In this document: piece after piece, positions 1 to 9,817 of the stretch
Position numbering within the stretch: the stretch's first letter is position 1
Layout: every line of letters starts with the position of its first letter
Source of the DNA: Glaciecola sp.
Lineage (GTDB): Bacteria > Pseudomonadota > Gammaproteobacteria > Enterobacterales > Alteromonadaceae
Assembly (NCBI GenBank): GCA_029246415.1
Contig: JAQWNF010000008.1
Location: 62,001-126,000 of the forward strand
Reading direction: 5' to 3'
Length of the DNA: 64,000 bases
The notes under the pieces: generated by a model
What the model was told of the DNA's origin: nothing
Databases searched by the model: none
Seen by the model: only the letters and a program-made list of their open reading frames with translations
Translations under genes and position numbers: made by a program

Positions 1-1128
1 TGCTGCACGAGCAAAATGGGCATTGGATGTATCGCGTGTCATACCATAAATGGCTGCACGAGCATTAGGTTTCCAGTGCGGAGCACCTAGACCCGCAAAT
101 GCAGGCACTAGTACTACGCCGTGATCATAATCCAGCGACTCAGCAAGCACTTGCGACGCCTTAGCATTATCGATAACTTGGATACCATCGCGTAACCATT
201 GTACATTCGCGCCGGCAGTGAATATAGAACCTTCAAGCGCGTAATAAGCCTGACCATTTAATGAATAACCCACAGTCGTCAATAACTTAGATGTCGATGC
301 AAGAGGCTCTGTGCCGGTATTTAATAATGCAAAACACCCTGTGCCATACGTACTTTTTAATGCGCCTTTATTAAAACCACATTGACCCACTAACGCAGCT
401 TGCTGATCACCTGCTACACCTGCTATGGGCAGTGATAGTGGCAGCACTCCCGGCGCACTAGTCCCAAAATCAGCAGCACAATCAAGCACTCTCGGCAACA
501 CACTTGATGGTACGTTAAACCACGCACACAACGAATCATCCCATGCCATTGTATGAATATTAAATAGATTGGTACGTGAAGCATTGGTGGTATCTGTGAC
601 GTGTGCCTGACCTTGGGTCAAACGCCAGATAAGGAAACTATCAATAGTACCGAATGCAAGCTCCCCTTGCTCCGCTTGGCTGCGAGCATTAGGGACATGA
701 TCTAAGATCCATGCAATCTTAGTAGCAGAAAAATACGGATCGAGTAACAAGCCTGTCTTAGCAGTAATTTGCTCGCCTTTTGCCGCAAGATCAGCACACA
801 TTGCTGCCGTTCGGCGGTCTTGCCACACAATCGCATTATAAATAGGTTTACCCGTCGCACGATCCCATACTAACGTCGTTTCTCTTTGATTAGTAATACC
901 AATCCCTTCAACCGTCACCCCCAACGCTTGGGCTTGATCTAACACTGAGTGACAGACCGTTAAGGTGCTTTGCCAAATTTCTTCGGGATCATGTTCGACC
1001 CAACCATTTTTTGGAAAATATTGAGTAAATTCTTGTTGAGCACTGCATAGGGCTTTGCCTTGCTTATCAAATACTATCGCACGAGTCGAAGTCGTACCCT
1101 GATCAATAGATAAAATACCTTGTGTCAT
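1..1128 (-). CDS. glpK: Glycerol kinase (3' end cut by window edge)
   Basis: Phosphorylates glycerol to sn-glycerol-3-phosphate with ATP in the cytoplasm. The reverse-strand reading from the ATG at 1128 is open for 376 codons to the window edge. It starts [17 protein letters not shown], the FGGY-kinase phosphate-binding segment, and later carries [13 protein letters not shown] and STYGTGCF, typical of the second FGGY domain. GlpK proteins are about 500 residues, so roughly the last quarter lies outside the window. It is divergent from glpD across a 195-bp AT-rich gap that should hold both promoters. The glpK–glpD pair makes a glycerol-to-dihydroxyacetone-phosphate route. Identification is firm; completeness of the C-terminus cannot be judged. 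Confidence 0.96.
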   Translation of the reverse strand, partial: MTQGILSIDQGTTSTRAIVFDKQGKALCSAQQEFTQYFPKNGWVEHDPEEIWQSTLTVCHSVLDQAQALGVTVEGIGITNQRETTLVWDRATGKPIYNAIVWQDRRTAAMCADLAAKGEQITAKTGLLLDPYFSATKIAWILDHVPNARSQAEQGELAFGTIDSFLIWRLTQGQAHVTDTTNASRTNLFNIHTMAWDDSLCAWFNVPSSVLPRVLDCAADFGTSAPGVLPLSLPIAGVAGDQQAALVGQCGFNKGALKSTYGTGCFALLNTGTEPLASTSKLLTTVGYSLNGQAYYALEGSIFTAGANVQWLRDGIQVIDNAKASQVLAESLDYDHGVVLVPAFAGLGAPHWKPNARAAIYGMTRDTSNAHFARAA

Positions 1129-1323
1129 GTTGAACCTTTACCTGAATCTTTACTTGGATATTAAAAGAAAGCCACAGCCGTGTTTATAACAAATAATTTA
1201 CACTCAAATCAGTTTTTTTGTACAAAAATGGCTAAAATAGTTTAAAAAATAGTAAATCTGGTTTAAATTATATGATAAATATGAAAAATAGAAAGTCTTT
1301 GTTTACAAGGTAGCTATATCTAA

Positions 1324-2967
1324 ATGCAGAACTCCATGAATTTACGCGATACCAATCTTACTCAATTATCTGCTCGCACTTACGATGTATTGGTCGTCGG
1401 CGCAGGTATTAATGGCGCTGTGAGCGCTGCTGCATTATCAAAAAAAGGCCTATCAGTGGCTGTTATTGATAAAGGTGATTTTGCTGGAGAAACCAGTTCA
1501 CATTCATCAAATTTAGCTTGGGGTGGGATCAAGTATCTTGAATCCCACGAATACTTGCTGGTCAATAAACTGTGTAAAAGCCGCAATCATTTAATGCAAT
1601 CTTATCCTTCTACTGTGCAAGAGATCCGATTTTTGACCACGCTACAAAAAGGCTTTCGCTTTCCGGCATTGTTTGTCTATTTAGGCACGTTATTGTATTG
1701 GGTAATGGGTCGGTTTTTTACGCGTTTTCCTGAGTTTTTGTCTTCTGCAGCTATCGAATCCCGAGAGCCGGTGATCGATACCAGTAACGCACAAGGTGGG
1801 TTTGAATACTCTGATGCATTTTTACATGATAATGATGCACGCTTTGTGTTTAACTTTGTTCGTGGCGCTATGGATAATGGTGCGGTAGTAACAAACTATG
1901 TGTCAGCACAAGATGCGCAGTTTGACGACAATCTATGGCATGTATCAGCCAAAGATGAAATCACCGGTGCACCGATTACGATTAAAGCCAAAAGTATCAT
2001 CAATGCCTGTGGCCCATTTGCTGATGCGTTTAATGCTGAGCTTGATAATAAAACTGAACATCACCATGTCTTTTCTAAGGGTGTGCACTTAATCGTCAAT
2101 AAACTCACCAAAGTCGATAAAGTATTGGCCTTTTTTGCCTCTGACGGACGTTTGTTCTTTGTTATCCCGATGGGACAAAAAACCTGTATTGGCACCACTG
2201 ATGATAAAGTTGACTCACCCAATCCTGTTGTCACCGATGCCGACCGTCACTTTATATTGGATAACGTCAATGCTCTGCTAAACTTAGACCAACCGTTAAC
2301 TATGGATGATGTGATCTCTGAGCGCTGTGGTGTCCGCCCTTTAGCAGTCAAAGGTAACAGTGGTAGTTCTGATTGGGTACAACTGTCGCGCAAACATGCT
2401 GTGGATGTGAATCGCAAGCAGCGACTTGTGAGTATTTTTGGCGGTAAATTAACGGATTGTATTAACGTAGGGAACGAGATCGCAGATACCATTGCAGCAT
2501 TTGATATGCCGTTACCGAACCCTAATGCGAAATGGTACGGCGAATCCAGTGACGCGCATAAACAAACATTTTTAGAGCGTGCAGCCTTGATTAATCTTGA
2601 CGCGTTGACGCCAGAATATTCCTCTGAGTTGTTGTCTACGCGTTTATGGCGTCGCTATGATATTAATGCGTTACAGATCATTGATGAGATCCAACGCGAT
2701 CCTCAACAAGCCGAACAGCTAATGCATAACGCTGAATATATTCGAGCAGAACTACACTATGCCGCGCGTAGGGAAATGATCACTAAATTGGATGATTTTT
2801 TAAGACGTCGTTCAAAAATTGCAATGGTCTTGCGCAGTAGTGAAATACTTTCTAGTCCAGGATTAATCGAAGCTTGTGAGATATTGTTTGGCACTGAAGC
2901 GCAAGCTAAATTAGCAGAATATCAAGCGCTTATCGCGCAAAGAGAAACTGCTAATCAAAAAGCTTGA
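1324..2967 (+). CDS. glpD: FAD-dependent glycerol-3-phosphate dehydrogenase
   Basis: Oxidises glycerol-3-phosphate to dihydroxyacetone phosphate at the inner face of the membrane and passes electrons to quinone. The 547-residue protein has the FAD dinucleotide motif GAGINGA at about residues 26–32, then a GGIKYLES segment around residue 67 and a C-terminal DAO-type domain (from about 400). The segment following the FAD motif reads SSHSSNLAWGGIKYLE rather than the E. coli-style 'SSKLVHGGLRYLE', so it belongs to a variant branch of the GlpD/GlpA family. The ATG is preceded by AAGGTAG. It diverges from glpK and converges with tyrS, only 17 bp away with no visible terminator. The family assignment is secure. 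Confidence 0.93.
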   Translation: MQNSMNLRDTNLTQLSARTYDVLVVGAGINGAVSAAALSKKGLSVAVIDKGDFAGETSSHSSNLAWGGIKYLESHEYLLVNKLCKSRNHLMQSYPSTVQEIRFLTTLQKGFRFPALFVYLGTLLYWVMGRFFTRFPEFLSSAAIESREPVIDTSNAQGGFEYSDAFLHDNDARFVFNFVRGAMDNGAVVTNYVSAQDAQFDDNLWHVSAKDEITGAPITIKAKSIINACGPFADAFNAELDNKTEHHHVFSKGVHLIVNKLTKVDKVLAFFASDGRLFFVIPMGQKTCIGTTDDKVDSPNPVVTDADRHFILDNVNALLNLDQPLTMDDVISERCGVRPLAVKGNSGSSDWVQLSRKHAVDVNRKQRLVSIFGGKLTDCINVGNEIADTIAAFDMPLPNPNAKWYGESSDAHKQTFLERAALINLDALTPEYSSELLSTRLWRRYDINALQIIDEIQRDPQQAEQLMHNAEYIRAELHYAARREMITKLDDFLRRRSKIAMVLRSSEILSSPGLIEACEILFGTEAQAKLAEYQALIAQRETANQKA

Positions 2968-2984
2968 GCGTTATAAGATTGGAC

Positions 2985-4184
2985 TTATGCTAGCGTGATG
3001 CGGGCAAACTTGCGTTTACCTACTTGATAGACCGCTTCACCGGCATTGCTGAGTTGCAACTTAGGATCTTCAACCTTTTCACCATCAATTTTGACCGCAC
3101 CTTGTTTAATCATACGCATCGCTTCAGATGTAGAAGCAACAAGGTTCGCTTCTTTTAATAATGAAGCAATTCCCATTCCTTCAACCGCTAGTGCGACTGT
3201 TAATTCAGGCATATCATCTGGAATGGCATTTTTTTGAAAACGTTGAATGAAATCTTGATGTGCAGCTTCAGCAGCAGAATCGTCGTGAAAACGCGCGATG
3301 ATTTCTTTGGCCAGTTCAATTTTGGTATCTCGTGGGTTCGCGCCTTCGGCTACTGTCACTTTCAACTGAGCAATTTCTTCTAACGGTCGGAAACTCAACA
3401 AATCAAAATAACGCCACATCAGATCATCTGAAATCGACATGATCTTACCAAACATATCATTTGGTGCATCCGTAATCCCGATATAGTTATTGAGTGATTT
3501 TGACATCTTTTGGACGCCATCTAATCCTTCTAACAATGGCATCATTAATACGGTTTGCTGACGCTGACCTTGAGATTTTTGTAACTCACGTCCCATCAAC
3601 AAATTAAAACGCTGATCCGTACCACCTAGCTCAACATCCGACTCTAGTGCAACACTGTCCCAGCCTTGTACTAATGGATATAAAAACTCATGGATGGCTA
3701 TAGGTTGGTTGTTACCATAACGCTTTTTAAAGTCATCACGTTCAAGCATCCGCGCTACGGTTTGGCTAGCAGCTAACTTAATCATACCTGCCGCACCAAG
3801 TTTGTCCATCCATTCGGAGTTAAAACGAACGGTCGTCTTTGCAGGATCGAGGATTTTGAATACTTGTTCTTTGTATGTTTCGGCGTTTGCTAATACATCT
3901 TCTCTAGATAGCGGCTTACGAGTGACATTTTTACCTGTCGGATCACCAATCAATCCAGTGAAATCACCAATCAAGAAAATAACTTCATGACCAAGTTGCT
4001 GAAATACACGTAATTTATTGATTAGTACCGTATGACCTAGATGTAAGTCTGGTGCCGTTGGATCAAAACCAGCCTTAATTTTCAAAGGCTTACCTTCTTT
4101 TAATCGCTCAATTAACTCATCTTCGATAAGAATTTCATCTGCGCCGCGTTTTATTTCATTAAAGGCGTTTTGCCAATCAGACAT
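2985..4184 (-). CDS. tyrS: Tyrosyl-tRNA synthetase
   Basis: Charges tRNA-Tyr with tyrosine. This 399-residue class I synthetase shows the HLGH signature at residues 48–51 and KMSKS near residue 230. An S4 RNA-binding domain covers the last 65 or so residues ([16 protein letters not shown]). The HLGH form and length fit the TyrRZ-type enzyme common in marine gammaproteobacteria rather than the E. coli TyrS form; that subclass call is from memory. It is divergent from the M23 endopeptidase gene, an arrangement common in this group. Confidence 0.95.
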   Translation of the reverse strand: MSDWQNAFNEIKRGADEILIEDELIERLKEGKPLKIKAGFDPTAPDLHLGHTVLINKLRVFQQLGHEVIFLIGDFTGLIGDPTGKNVTRKPLSREDVLANAETYKEQVFKILDPAKTTVRFNSEWMDKLGAAGMIKLAASQTVARMLERDDFKKRYGNNQPIAIHEFLYPLVQGWDSVALESDVELGGTDQRFNLLMGRELQKSQGQRQQTVLMMPLLEGLDGVQKMSKSLNNYIGITDAPNDMFGKIMSISDDLMWRYFDLLSFRPLEEIAQLKVTVAEGANPRDTKIELAKEIIARFHDDSAAEAAHQDFIQRFQKNAIPDDMPELTVALAVEGMGIASLLKEANLVASTSEAMRMIKQGAVKIDGEKVEDPKLQLSNAGEAVYQVGKRKFARITLA

Positions 4185-4383
4185 CTTGTTTCCACTTAAT
4201 CTAGAATTTATCGGAACATTTTACTTGTCTCGCAGTCAGATGAAAAGACTTAACGTATGCTTATTTTTGTAAAAGTATTTTTTATGTATACCTTTAAAAA
4301 TCAGCAGGTTTGTCTAAGTTACACTAGAATTTAAACAGTAATAGCGATATTCTTACACAACTTATCATAATGAGGAGTTTGCT

Positions 4384-5691
4384 TTGGTTTCTCAAACAAT
4401 CAAAACATTACCTAAACCACACAAAATTTCGTTAGTGGCGCTCATCATTATTGTATTTATTTTGACCATTAGCATGTTGTTTAGTGCTGGTGCTTCTCGT
4501 CATGCTACTTCTCAAGTGTTACAACCTGGTATCAAATACCCAGTTGATTTGGTGATCGATGAAACAACTGTGCGTTCTGCTGATATGAATGCATCGACAA
4601 GCACGGCAGAAACCACCTCCTATCAAGTCAAATCGGGTGACAACCTTGCTAAAATTTTCAAGCAAGTAGGCTTAAGTGCAGCGGATACGTATCATGTATC
4701 ACGAGCAGGCAAAGAGGCCAAAAAACTCCTTAAAATGATGCCTGGAGAGTTTTTAAACTTCACGTTTGACGAGCGCGGTAAGATCAACACGTTAAGCTAT
4801 GAGTATTCAGAAACTGAAACTTTGATTATTACCCGTAAATCTGATGATGACTATATCTCAACGATTGCTAAGGCTGATGTCTACAGTAAACCGACTTTTG
4901 CTCAAGGTGAGATTGAATCATCGTTTTGGAATGCAGGTATTAAAGCGGGCATGACCGATAATAAAATCATGGAACTGGCTGATATTTTTGGTTGGGATAT
5001 TGATTTTGCTATGGAAATTCGTGCAGGTGATACCTTCAACGTTATGTACGAAGAACGTTATGTTAACGGCGACTTTATTGGCTTTGGCGATATTTTAGCA
5101 GCAGAGTTCGTCAACCAAGGCGAAGTATTTCAAGCGATACGCCATACTGACGGTAGCTATTATGCGCCGAACGGTCGTAGTATGAAGAAAAGCTTTTTAC
5201 GAGCGCCGGTTAACTTTCGCTATATCAGCTCTAATTTTACTAAAAAACGCTACCACCCAGTACAAAAAAGGTGGAAAGCGCATCGAGGTACCGATTATGC
5301 CGCTCCGACAGGGACACCTGTTGTCGCAGCAGGTAAAGGTCGCGTAATCAAATCTACCTACGATAAATTCAACGGCCATCATGTGTTTATTCAACATGGC
5401 GACCGCTATGTGACTAAGTACCTACACTTTTCTAAACGCAAAGTAAAAAAAGGCGAAATAGTGAAGCAAGGACAAGTCATTGGCTTGTTAGGATCCACCG
5501 GCATGTCCTCTGGTCCGCATCTACATTATGAATTTTTGGTTGATGGCGTACACCGCAATCCACGTACAGTGACTTTGCCTAAAGCTGAACCAATCGATAA
5601 AAAAGAAAAAAATGCATTTATGCAGTTAACCGAACAACGCTTAGTGCTGCTTAATAATAACAAACGCATTATGCTTGCGAGTATTAACTAA
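4384..5691 (+). CDS. Periplasmic M23 murein endopeptidase, MepM-like
   Basis: Predicted to cut peptide cross-links in peptidoglycan in the periplasm. The 435-residue protein has an N-terminal membrane anchor at about residues 18–38. A LysM/OapA-like region with QVKSGDNLAKIFKQVG lies near 80. The C-terminal M23 domain carries the zinc motifs HRGTDYAAPTGTPV and SSGPHLHYEF. The start is the TTG at 4384: AGGAG lies about 6 nt upstream and no better start precedes the anchor. The anmK gene follows 8 bp downstream, so wall cutting and wall recycling are probably co-expressed. E. coli MepM is the nearest named relative, but orthology is inferred. Confidence 0.9.
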   Translation: MVSQTIKTLPKPHKISLVALIIIVFILTISMLFSAGASRHATSQVLQPGIKYPVDLVIDETTVRSADMNASTSTAETTSYQVKSGDNLAKIFKQVGLSAADTYHVSRAGKEAKKLLKMMPGEFLNFTFDERGKINTLSYEYSETETLIITRKSDDDYISTIAKADVYSKPTFAQGEIESSFWNAGIKAGMTDNKIMELADIFGWDIDFAMEIRAGDTFNVMYEERYVNGDFIGFGDILAAEFVNQGEVFQAIRHTDGSYYAPNGRSMKKSFLRAPVNFRYISSNFTKKRYHPVQKRWKAHRGTDYAAPTGTPVVAAGKGRVIKSTYDKFNGHHVFIQHGDRYVTKYLHFSKRKVKKGEIVKQGQVIGLLGSTGMSSGPHLHYEFLVDGVHRNPRTVTLPKAEPIDKKEKNAFMQLTEQRLVLLNNNKRIMLASIN

Positions 5692-5699
5692 GGATTGTT

Positions 5700-6902
5700 A
5701 TGACGCTGTTTGTCGGGATCATGTCAGGCACTAGCTTAGACGGCATCGATGTCGCCCTGATTAGCGTTACTCCACGCTCAGATACCGCAGCAAATATCTC
5801 CTTAGTCTGCGCTAATACGATTAATTTTGACCTTGAACTGCGCAGTTCACTAACATACCTAATGCAACCCAAGCAGACGCATAGCTTAGCTGAGATTGGC
5901 GCAGTCCAACAAGCCTTAGCCACTGCATTTGCCGACGCCGTCAATACGCTTTTACGCGAACACAATATTGCCCCAAATGATATTCAAGCTATAGGTTGTC
6001 ATGGGCAAACTATTTGGCATGCACCAGATGCGCTCATTCCATTTTCGATACAACTCAACAACGCAGCATTACTCGCAGCGTTAACGGGTATTGATGTCAT
6101 CGATAATTTTCGTGCGAATGATTTAGCTCAAGGTGGGCAAGGCGCGCCACTAGTCCCTCCTTTTCATCAAGCTTTGTTCATGCCCTACCCCGAAAATGTG
6201 AATCAACGGATTGTGATTAATATTGGCGGCATTGCCAATGTCACTATATTGCCAAGAGATCAGCAAGGCATAACGAATGGATTTGATACCGGTCCAGGCA
6301 ATACATTACTCGATAGTTGGTGTGCACTTCACACCGGGCAAGCTATCGACATTGATGGTGCATGGGGGAGTGGCGGTCACTGTGATCCTATATTATTAGA
6401 CAGAATGCTTGCCGACCCTTATTTTTCATTGCCAGCGCCCAAAAGTACAGGCCGTGAATACTTTAACCTCGGTTGGCTAGAGCAGCAGCTAGCTGATTAT
6501 TCCGCATTTGCAGCAGTGGTCCTCGAGCCACAAGATGTGCAAGCGACACTGGTCGAGTTAACTAGCGTATCGATTGCTCGGGCAATCATGACGCAGCATG
6601 GCGCAATAGAGTCGCAGATTGGGTCTGAGTTTAAGTCTGGGTTTGGGTTTGGAAGGCGCGAATGGATCATTTGTGGCGGTGGTGTTCATAATGCTGCATT
6701 GTTGCAAAGATTGCAGGTGCACTGCTCGGCTCAACACGCAACACTTACCGATATGCAATCACTAGGCTATGATGCTGATGCCATTGAAGCGATGGCGTTT
6801 GCATGGCTAGCATATTGTTATGAAGCAAAGAGCCCCGCTAATTCTCCAGCTGTTACCGGCGCCAAAAAACCTGTGATTTTAGGTGCAAAAACCTATGCAT
6901 AA
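5700..6902 (+). CDS. anmK: Anhydro-N-acetylmuramic acid kinase
   Basis: Opens and phosphorylates 1,6-anhydro-MurNAc to MurNAc-6-phosphate during cell-wall recycling. The 400-residue protein begins GIMSGTSLDGIDVALI, the AnmK signature. It continues with GCHGQTIWHAP, NIGGIANVT, FDTGPGN and the late IICGGGVHN. It is about 30 residues longer than E. coli AnmK; part of the excess is a G/F/S-rich stretch encoded by short repeats at about 6620–6653, just before the GGG motif. It follows the M23 gene by 8 bp and overlaps the next gene's start, giving an operon of endopeptidase, anmK and a dehydrogenase. Confidence 0.95.
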   Translation: MTLFVGIMSGTSLDGIDVALISVTPRSDTAANISLVCANTINFDLELRSSLTYLMQPKQTHSLAEIGAVQQALATAFADAVNTLLREHNIAPNDIQAIGCHGQTIWHAPDALIPFSIQLNNAALLAALTGIDVIDNFRANDLAQGGQGAPLVPPFHQALFMPYPENVNQRIVINIGGIANVTILPRDQQGITNGFDTGPGNTLLDSWCALHTGQAIDIDGAWGSGGHCDPILLDRMLADPYFSLPAPKSTGREYFNLGWLEQQLADYSAFAAVVLEPQDVQATLVELTSVSIARAIMTQHGAIESQIGSEFKSGFGFGRREWIICGGGVHNAALLQRLQVHCSAQHATLTDMQSLGYDADAIEAMAFAWLAYCYEAKSPANSPAVTGAKKPVILGAKTYA

Positions 6903-7851
6903 ATTACTGATCTTGTCGCGTGATGCACTACGTTATCACGACTTATGGTTAGCGCGAGACACATGCAAAGATACCGAATTAGTGCTTAGCACTTCTCTAC
7001 CTCAAGACGTCATCACATATCAACAAGCTGCTGAGGTGACTGTTTTACTCACTGATCCCGATTTAGCGGTGCAAGTTATCGAGCATCTGCCTAATTTAGT
7101 TTGGTGCCAGTCGGCTTGGGCTGGCAATGCGCCGCTTTTGCAGCACCCGAAACAAGATTATATGCTTAGCGGTGTAAAAGGTATTTTTGCCCAATTGATG
7201 AGTGAGTATGTGTTAAGTTATATTTTGGCGCATGTCCGTCAACACGCTTCGATGCAATTATTACAATCTCAACAGCAATGGCAACCGCCTCGTATTGGCA
7301 GTATCACTCAACTGACCATCGGGATTTTAGGTTTAGGTCATATTGCCACAAGCATGCTACCTGTTTTTTCAGCGTTAAACACGACCATTATTGGCTTATC
7401 GCGCAGTGCTGTGCCACCGAGCGATTTTCCGCAGATAAAGATGTTCAAAGACGAGCAACGATGTGAGTTTATGGAACAGTGCGATGTGCTCATCAATCTA
7501 TTACCCGATACCAAACATACTCAAGGCTACATTACCCAAGAGATCATCAATCGTTTATCAACTAAACCTCGTCTGTTTATAAATGCCGGTCGAGGGAGCG
7601 TTATCGCCGATGAAGTATTACTTTCAGCGCTAGAGCAACACGTATTTGCTGCTGCGGTGTTGGATGTGTTTACTCAAGAGCCGTTAGCTCAAGGGCACCC
7701 TTTTTGGTGCCATCCGCGTATTACGGTGACACAGCACAGCGCGGCAATTTCGGTACCTGATGATGTGATGCAAGTCTTTTTAGATAATCTTGGACGCTTG
7801 TCGCAAGGCCACACACCACACTACTTAATGAACTGGGAGCAAGGCTACTAA
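6895..7851 (+). CDS. D-2-hydroxyacid dehydrogenase (GhrA-like)
   Basis: A member of the NAD(P)-dependent D-isomer 2-hydroxyacid dehydrogenase family, which interconverts 2-keto acids and D-2-hydroxy acids in the cytoplasm. The Rossmann motif GILGLGHIA lies near residue 138. The catalytic Arg segment is INAGRGSVI (about 230), the acidic residue is in AVLDVFTQEPL, and the His is in TQHSAAIS (about 280). I chose the ATG at 6895, which overlaps the anmK stop; a GTG at 6883 is possible. Substrate is not determined; glyoxylate/hydroxypyruvate reductase is the nearest functional class. Its last base overlaps the following ATG (TAATG). Confidence 0.85.
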   Translation: MHKLLILSRDALRYHDLWLARDTCKDTELVLSTSLPQDVITYQQAAEVTVLLTDPDLAVQVIEHLPNLVWCQSAWAGNAPLLQHPKQDYMLSGVKGIFAQLMSEYVLSYILAHVRQHASMQLLQSQQQWQPPRIGSITQLTIGILGLGHIATSMLPVFSALNTTIIGLSRSAVPPSDFPQIKMFKDEQRCEFMEQCDVLINLLPDTKHTQGYITQEIINRLSTKPRLFINAGRGSVIADEVLLSALEQHVFAAAVLDVFTQEPLAQGHPFWCHPRITVTQHSAAISVPDDVMQVFLDNLGRLSQGHTPHYLMNWEQGY

Positions 7852-8531
7852 TGACACTACACACTCGTTTTTTTAAAATAATTAGGGTCAGACCCCAATT
7901 ATTACCAATTTTCATGCTGTTAATAGCCATCCCTGCTCAGGCTGCCTTTACGCCACCGCCGCGCTTATTATCCAGTGCTGAACAATACCCACCAGCCAAG
8001 TCCATTACGGCGATGACGGCTGCGGCACAAAATGATTTTTTTGCCGCCATTTCGCAGTTATGTGGTCAGGCCTTTACGGGTAAGCTTGCTGTTGATACTT
8101 CAGGGAGCGACCGCTTTGCTGATGCGCAGCTACTTATGCATGTAAGAGAGTGTTCAGATACACAAATCAAAATCCCTTTTTATGTCGGAGAAGATGCCTC
8201 GCGTACTTGGATCCTGACAAAAACTGGCGGCGGGCTATTACTTAAACACGACCATCGCCATAAAGATGGCAGCCATGATGATTTAACCTTGTATGGCGGT
8301 CATACCCAGCAATTAGGCTCGGCTCATACACAAGTCTTCCCTGTGGATGTTTTCACACAAGAACTATTTATTGAATTGGGTTATCCACAAAGCTTAACCA
8401 ATATTTGGGAAATGTTTATTTATTCAGATACATTTACGTATCGCTTAACTCGTGCGGGATTTGAATTTAAAGTAGAATTTGATTTAACTCAACCAGTAGT
8501 TAACACCCGAACCCCTTGGGGCCATCGCTAA
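7851..8531 (+). CDS. Conserved secreted protein of unknown function
   Basis: 226 residues with an N-terminal signal peptide (hydrophobic LLPIFMLLIAIPAQA, cleavage expected after AQA near residue 32). The mature part carries FFAAISQLCGQAF, HVRECSDTQIKIPF, ASRTWILTKTGGGLLLKHDHRHKDG and a C-terminal FKVEFDLTQPV. It resembles a conserved hypothetical family seen in marine proteobacteria, but I know no assigned function. The start overlaps the upstream stop (TAATG). A palindromic dispersed repeat (7877–7903) is read through in frame within the signal peptide, giving IIRVRPQLLP. This could mean the N-region was rebuilt by the repeat. Confidence 0.75.
   Translation: MTLHTRFFKIIRVRPQLLPIFMLLIAIPAQAAFTPPPRLLSSAEQYPPAKSITAMTAAAQNDFFAAISQLCGQAFTGKLAVDTSGSDRFADAQLLMHVRECSDTQIKIPFYVGEDASRTWILTKTGGGLLLKHDHRHKDGSHDDLTLYGGHTQQLGSAHTQVFPVDVFTQELFIELGYPQSLTNIWEMFIYSDTFTYRLTRAGFEFKVEFDLTQPVVNTRTPWGHR
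7877..7903. repeat. 27-bp near-palindrome with GGGTCAGACCC core
   Basis: AATAATT-A-GGGTC-A-GACCC-C-AATTATT is an inverted repeat with one mismatch. It shares 19 identical bases (AATAATTAGGGTCAGACCC) with the minus strand at 52570–52588. It lies inside the signal-peptide coding region of the 7851 gene. It resembles REP-like palindromes that accompany IS200-related (RAYT) transposases in gammaproteobacteria; that link is from memory, and no such transposase is in the window. Confidence 0.75.
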
Positions 8532-8579
8532 CACACTGGTCGAATAGTAGCTAATTAGTAACTAATAGGTAGCTAAGAG

Positions 8580-8924
8580 CTAGATAGAAAAGCTTGAGCC
8601 GCAGCCACATGTCGTGGTTGCGTTAGGGTTATTGACCAAAAAGCGCGAACCTTCAAGTCCTTCAATATAATCAACCGTTCCACCGACTAAATATTGTAGG
8701 CTCATTGGGTCGACAACCAAGGTCACTTCGTTTTTCTCTATCGTCATATCGCCTTCGTTGACTTTCTCATCAAAGGTAAAACCATATTGAAAACCTGAAC
8801 AACCGCCGCCCGTCACGTAAACACGTAGTTTAAGCTCTGGGTTGTTTTCTTCGTCGATTAACGTTTTTACTTTCGTTGCTGCCGATTCTGAAAATTCAAT
8901 TGGGAGTGCCATTTCTACAGTCAT
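8580..8924 (-). CDS. erpA: Iron–sulfur cluster insertion protein ErpA
   Basis: A-type carrier that delivers Fe–S clusters to apo-proteins such as those of isoprenoid synthesis. It is nearly identical in pattern to E. coli ErpA, with [24 protein letters not shown] and the C-terminal CGCGSSFSI; the three cysteines are the cluster ligands. I chose the ATG at 8924, giving 114 residues, the E. coli length with ALP(I/L)EF in register. A TTG at 8933 sits closer to the AAGGA box and is an alternative. It is convergent with the 7851 gene across a TAG/CTAA-rich 48-bp spacer. Confidence 0.96.
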   Translation of the reverse strand: MTVEMALPIEFSESAATKVKTLIDEENNPELKLRVYVTGGGCSGFQYGFTFDEKVNEGDMTIEKNEVTLVVDPMSLQYLVGGTVDYIEGLEGSRFLVNNPNATTTCGCGSSFSI

Positions 8925-8983
8925 GGTAAACAAAGTATCCTTAATAGTAATTAAGTAGATTATCTAATACTTGAGTAAATTCA

Positions 8984-9712
8984 TCAAGTATTCGGTGCAA
9001 TTAAATCTGACCATTTATATGCTTGTGTAAAGCTGTCGCGTTTGCGCTTCCATTGATATACATCGGTTTTGATTTCTAACGAGTCAGGGGTAAACCCCTC
9101 TGGCAAAGCAAAGACAAATTGTTTTTCTAAAAAATACTGATAACGATAGCGCATTGAGGTATCGGTATTGGCTACAAATACTGAGTCAGCAAATAAATCC
9201 GAAAGTGCGTAAGTACGAGACTTGCCGTCTTGTGTACCGTTAATATTGATAACCAAGTTGCCATTGATTAATGACTTAAGCGCACGACCTTGTAATAACA
9301 ACATATCTAACAAAAAATGCTGCGATTCTGGCAGTGCCATCACACGAATACTGTGAATGGCGAATGGCCCAGACGCCTCGCCCTCCCCTAGTACGAGTTC
9401 ATACAAGTCGATTTTTTGTTGTAACGATTGATTTTCAGTAAGCAGCTCGGCATAGCTTTCTTCTACTAGCACTTGTGCTGATTGCTGCAAGGCAAGCTCA
9501 ACCCCAATTTGACTTAACGATTGATTTAAACGCAGGTTTTCAGCTTGTGCATGAGCAATCGTTCCACTCATCACTTGCGTCTCCCGCTGCTCTTGCTCAA
9601 TACCATAGCGTGCTAATTCAAAGCCAACATAAAGCATGAGTAACATGACGAGCACTATTAAGGCATAAAACCGAAATGCACTATTGTTAAGTCTGAATTG
9701 ATACAAATCCAC
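8984..9712 (-). CDS. DUF6776-type membrane-anchored coiled-coil protein
   Basis: 242 residues with one N-terminal membrane helix at about 13–33 (FYALIVLVMLLMLYVGF). A predicted coiled coil rich in Q, L and E follows (about 40–105), then a globular periplasmic part. The layout and position next to erpA match DUF6776 proteins of gammaproteobacteria as I recall them. Function is unknown. Gene order suggests transcription toward erpA, 50 bp away, so co-transcription is possible. Confidence 0.7.
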   Translation of the reverse strand: MDLYQFRLNNSAFRFYALIVLVMLLMLYVGFELARYGIEQEQRETQVMSGTIAHAQAENLRLNQSLSQIGVELALQQSAQVLVEESYAELLTENQSLQQKIDLYELVLGEGEASGPFAIHSIRVMALPESQHFLLDMLLLQGRALKSLINGNLVININGTQDGKSRTYALSDLFADSVFVANTDTSMRYRYQYFLEKQFVFALPEGFTPDSLEIKTDVYQWKRKRDSFTQAYKWSDLIAPNT

Positions 9713-9817
9713 GCCTAGTCCTATTTGATTAGCTTGTTTTTCGCAACATTATGATATTATGCCATTTATTAGTATGAATAATCAGAAAGATTTATACCAG
9801 ACTTGTGAAAATATTCC

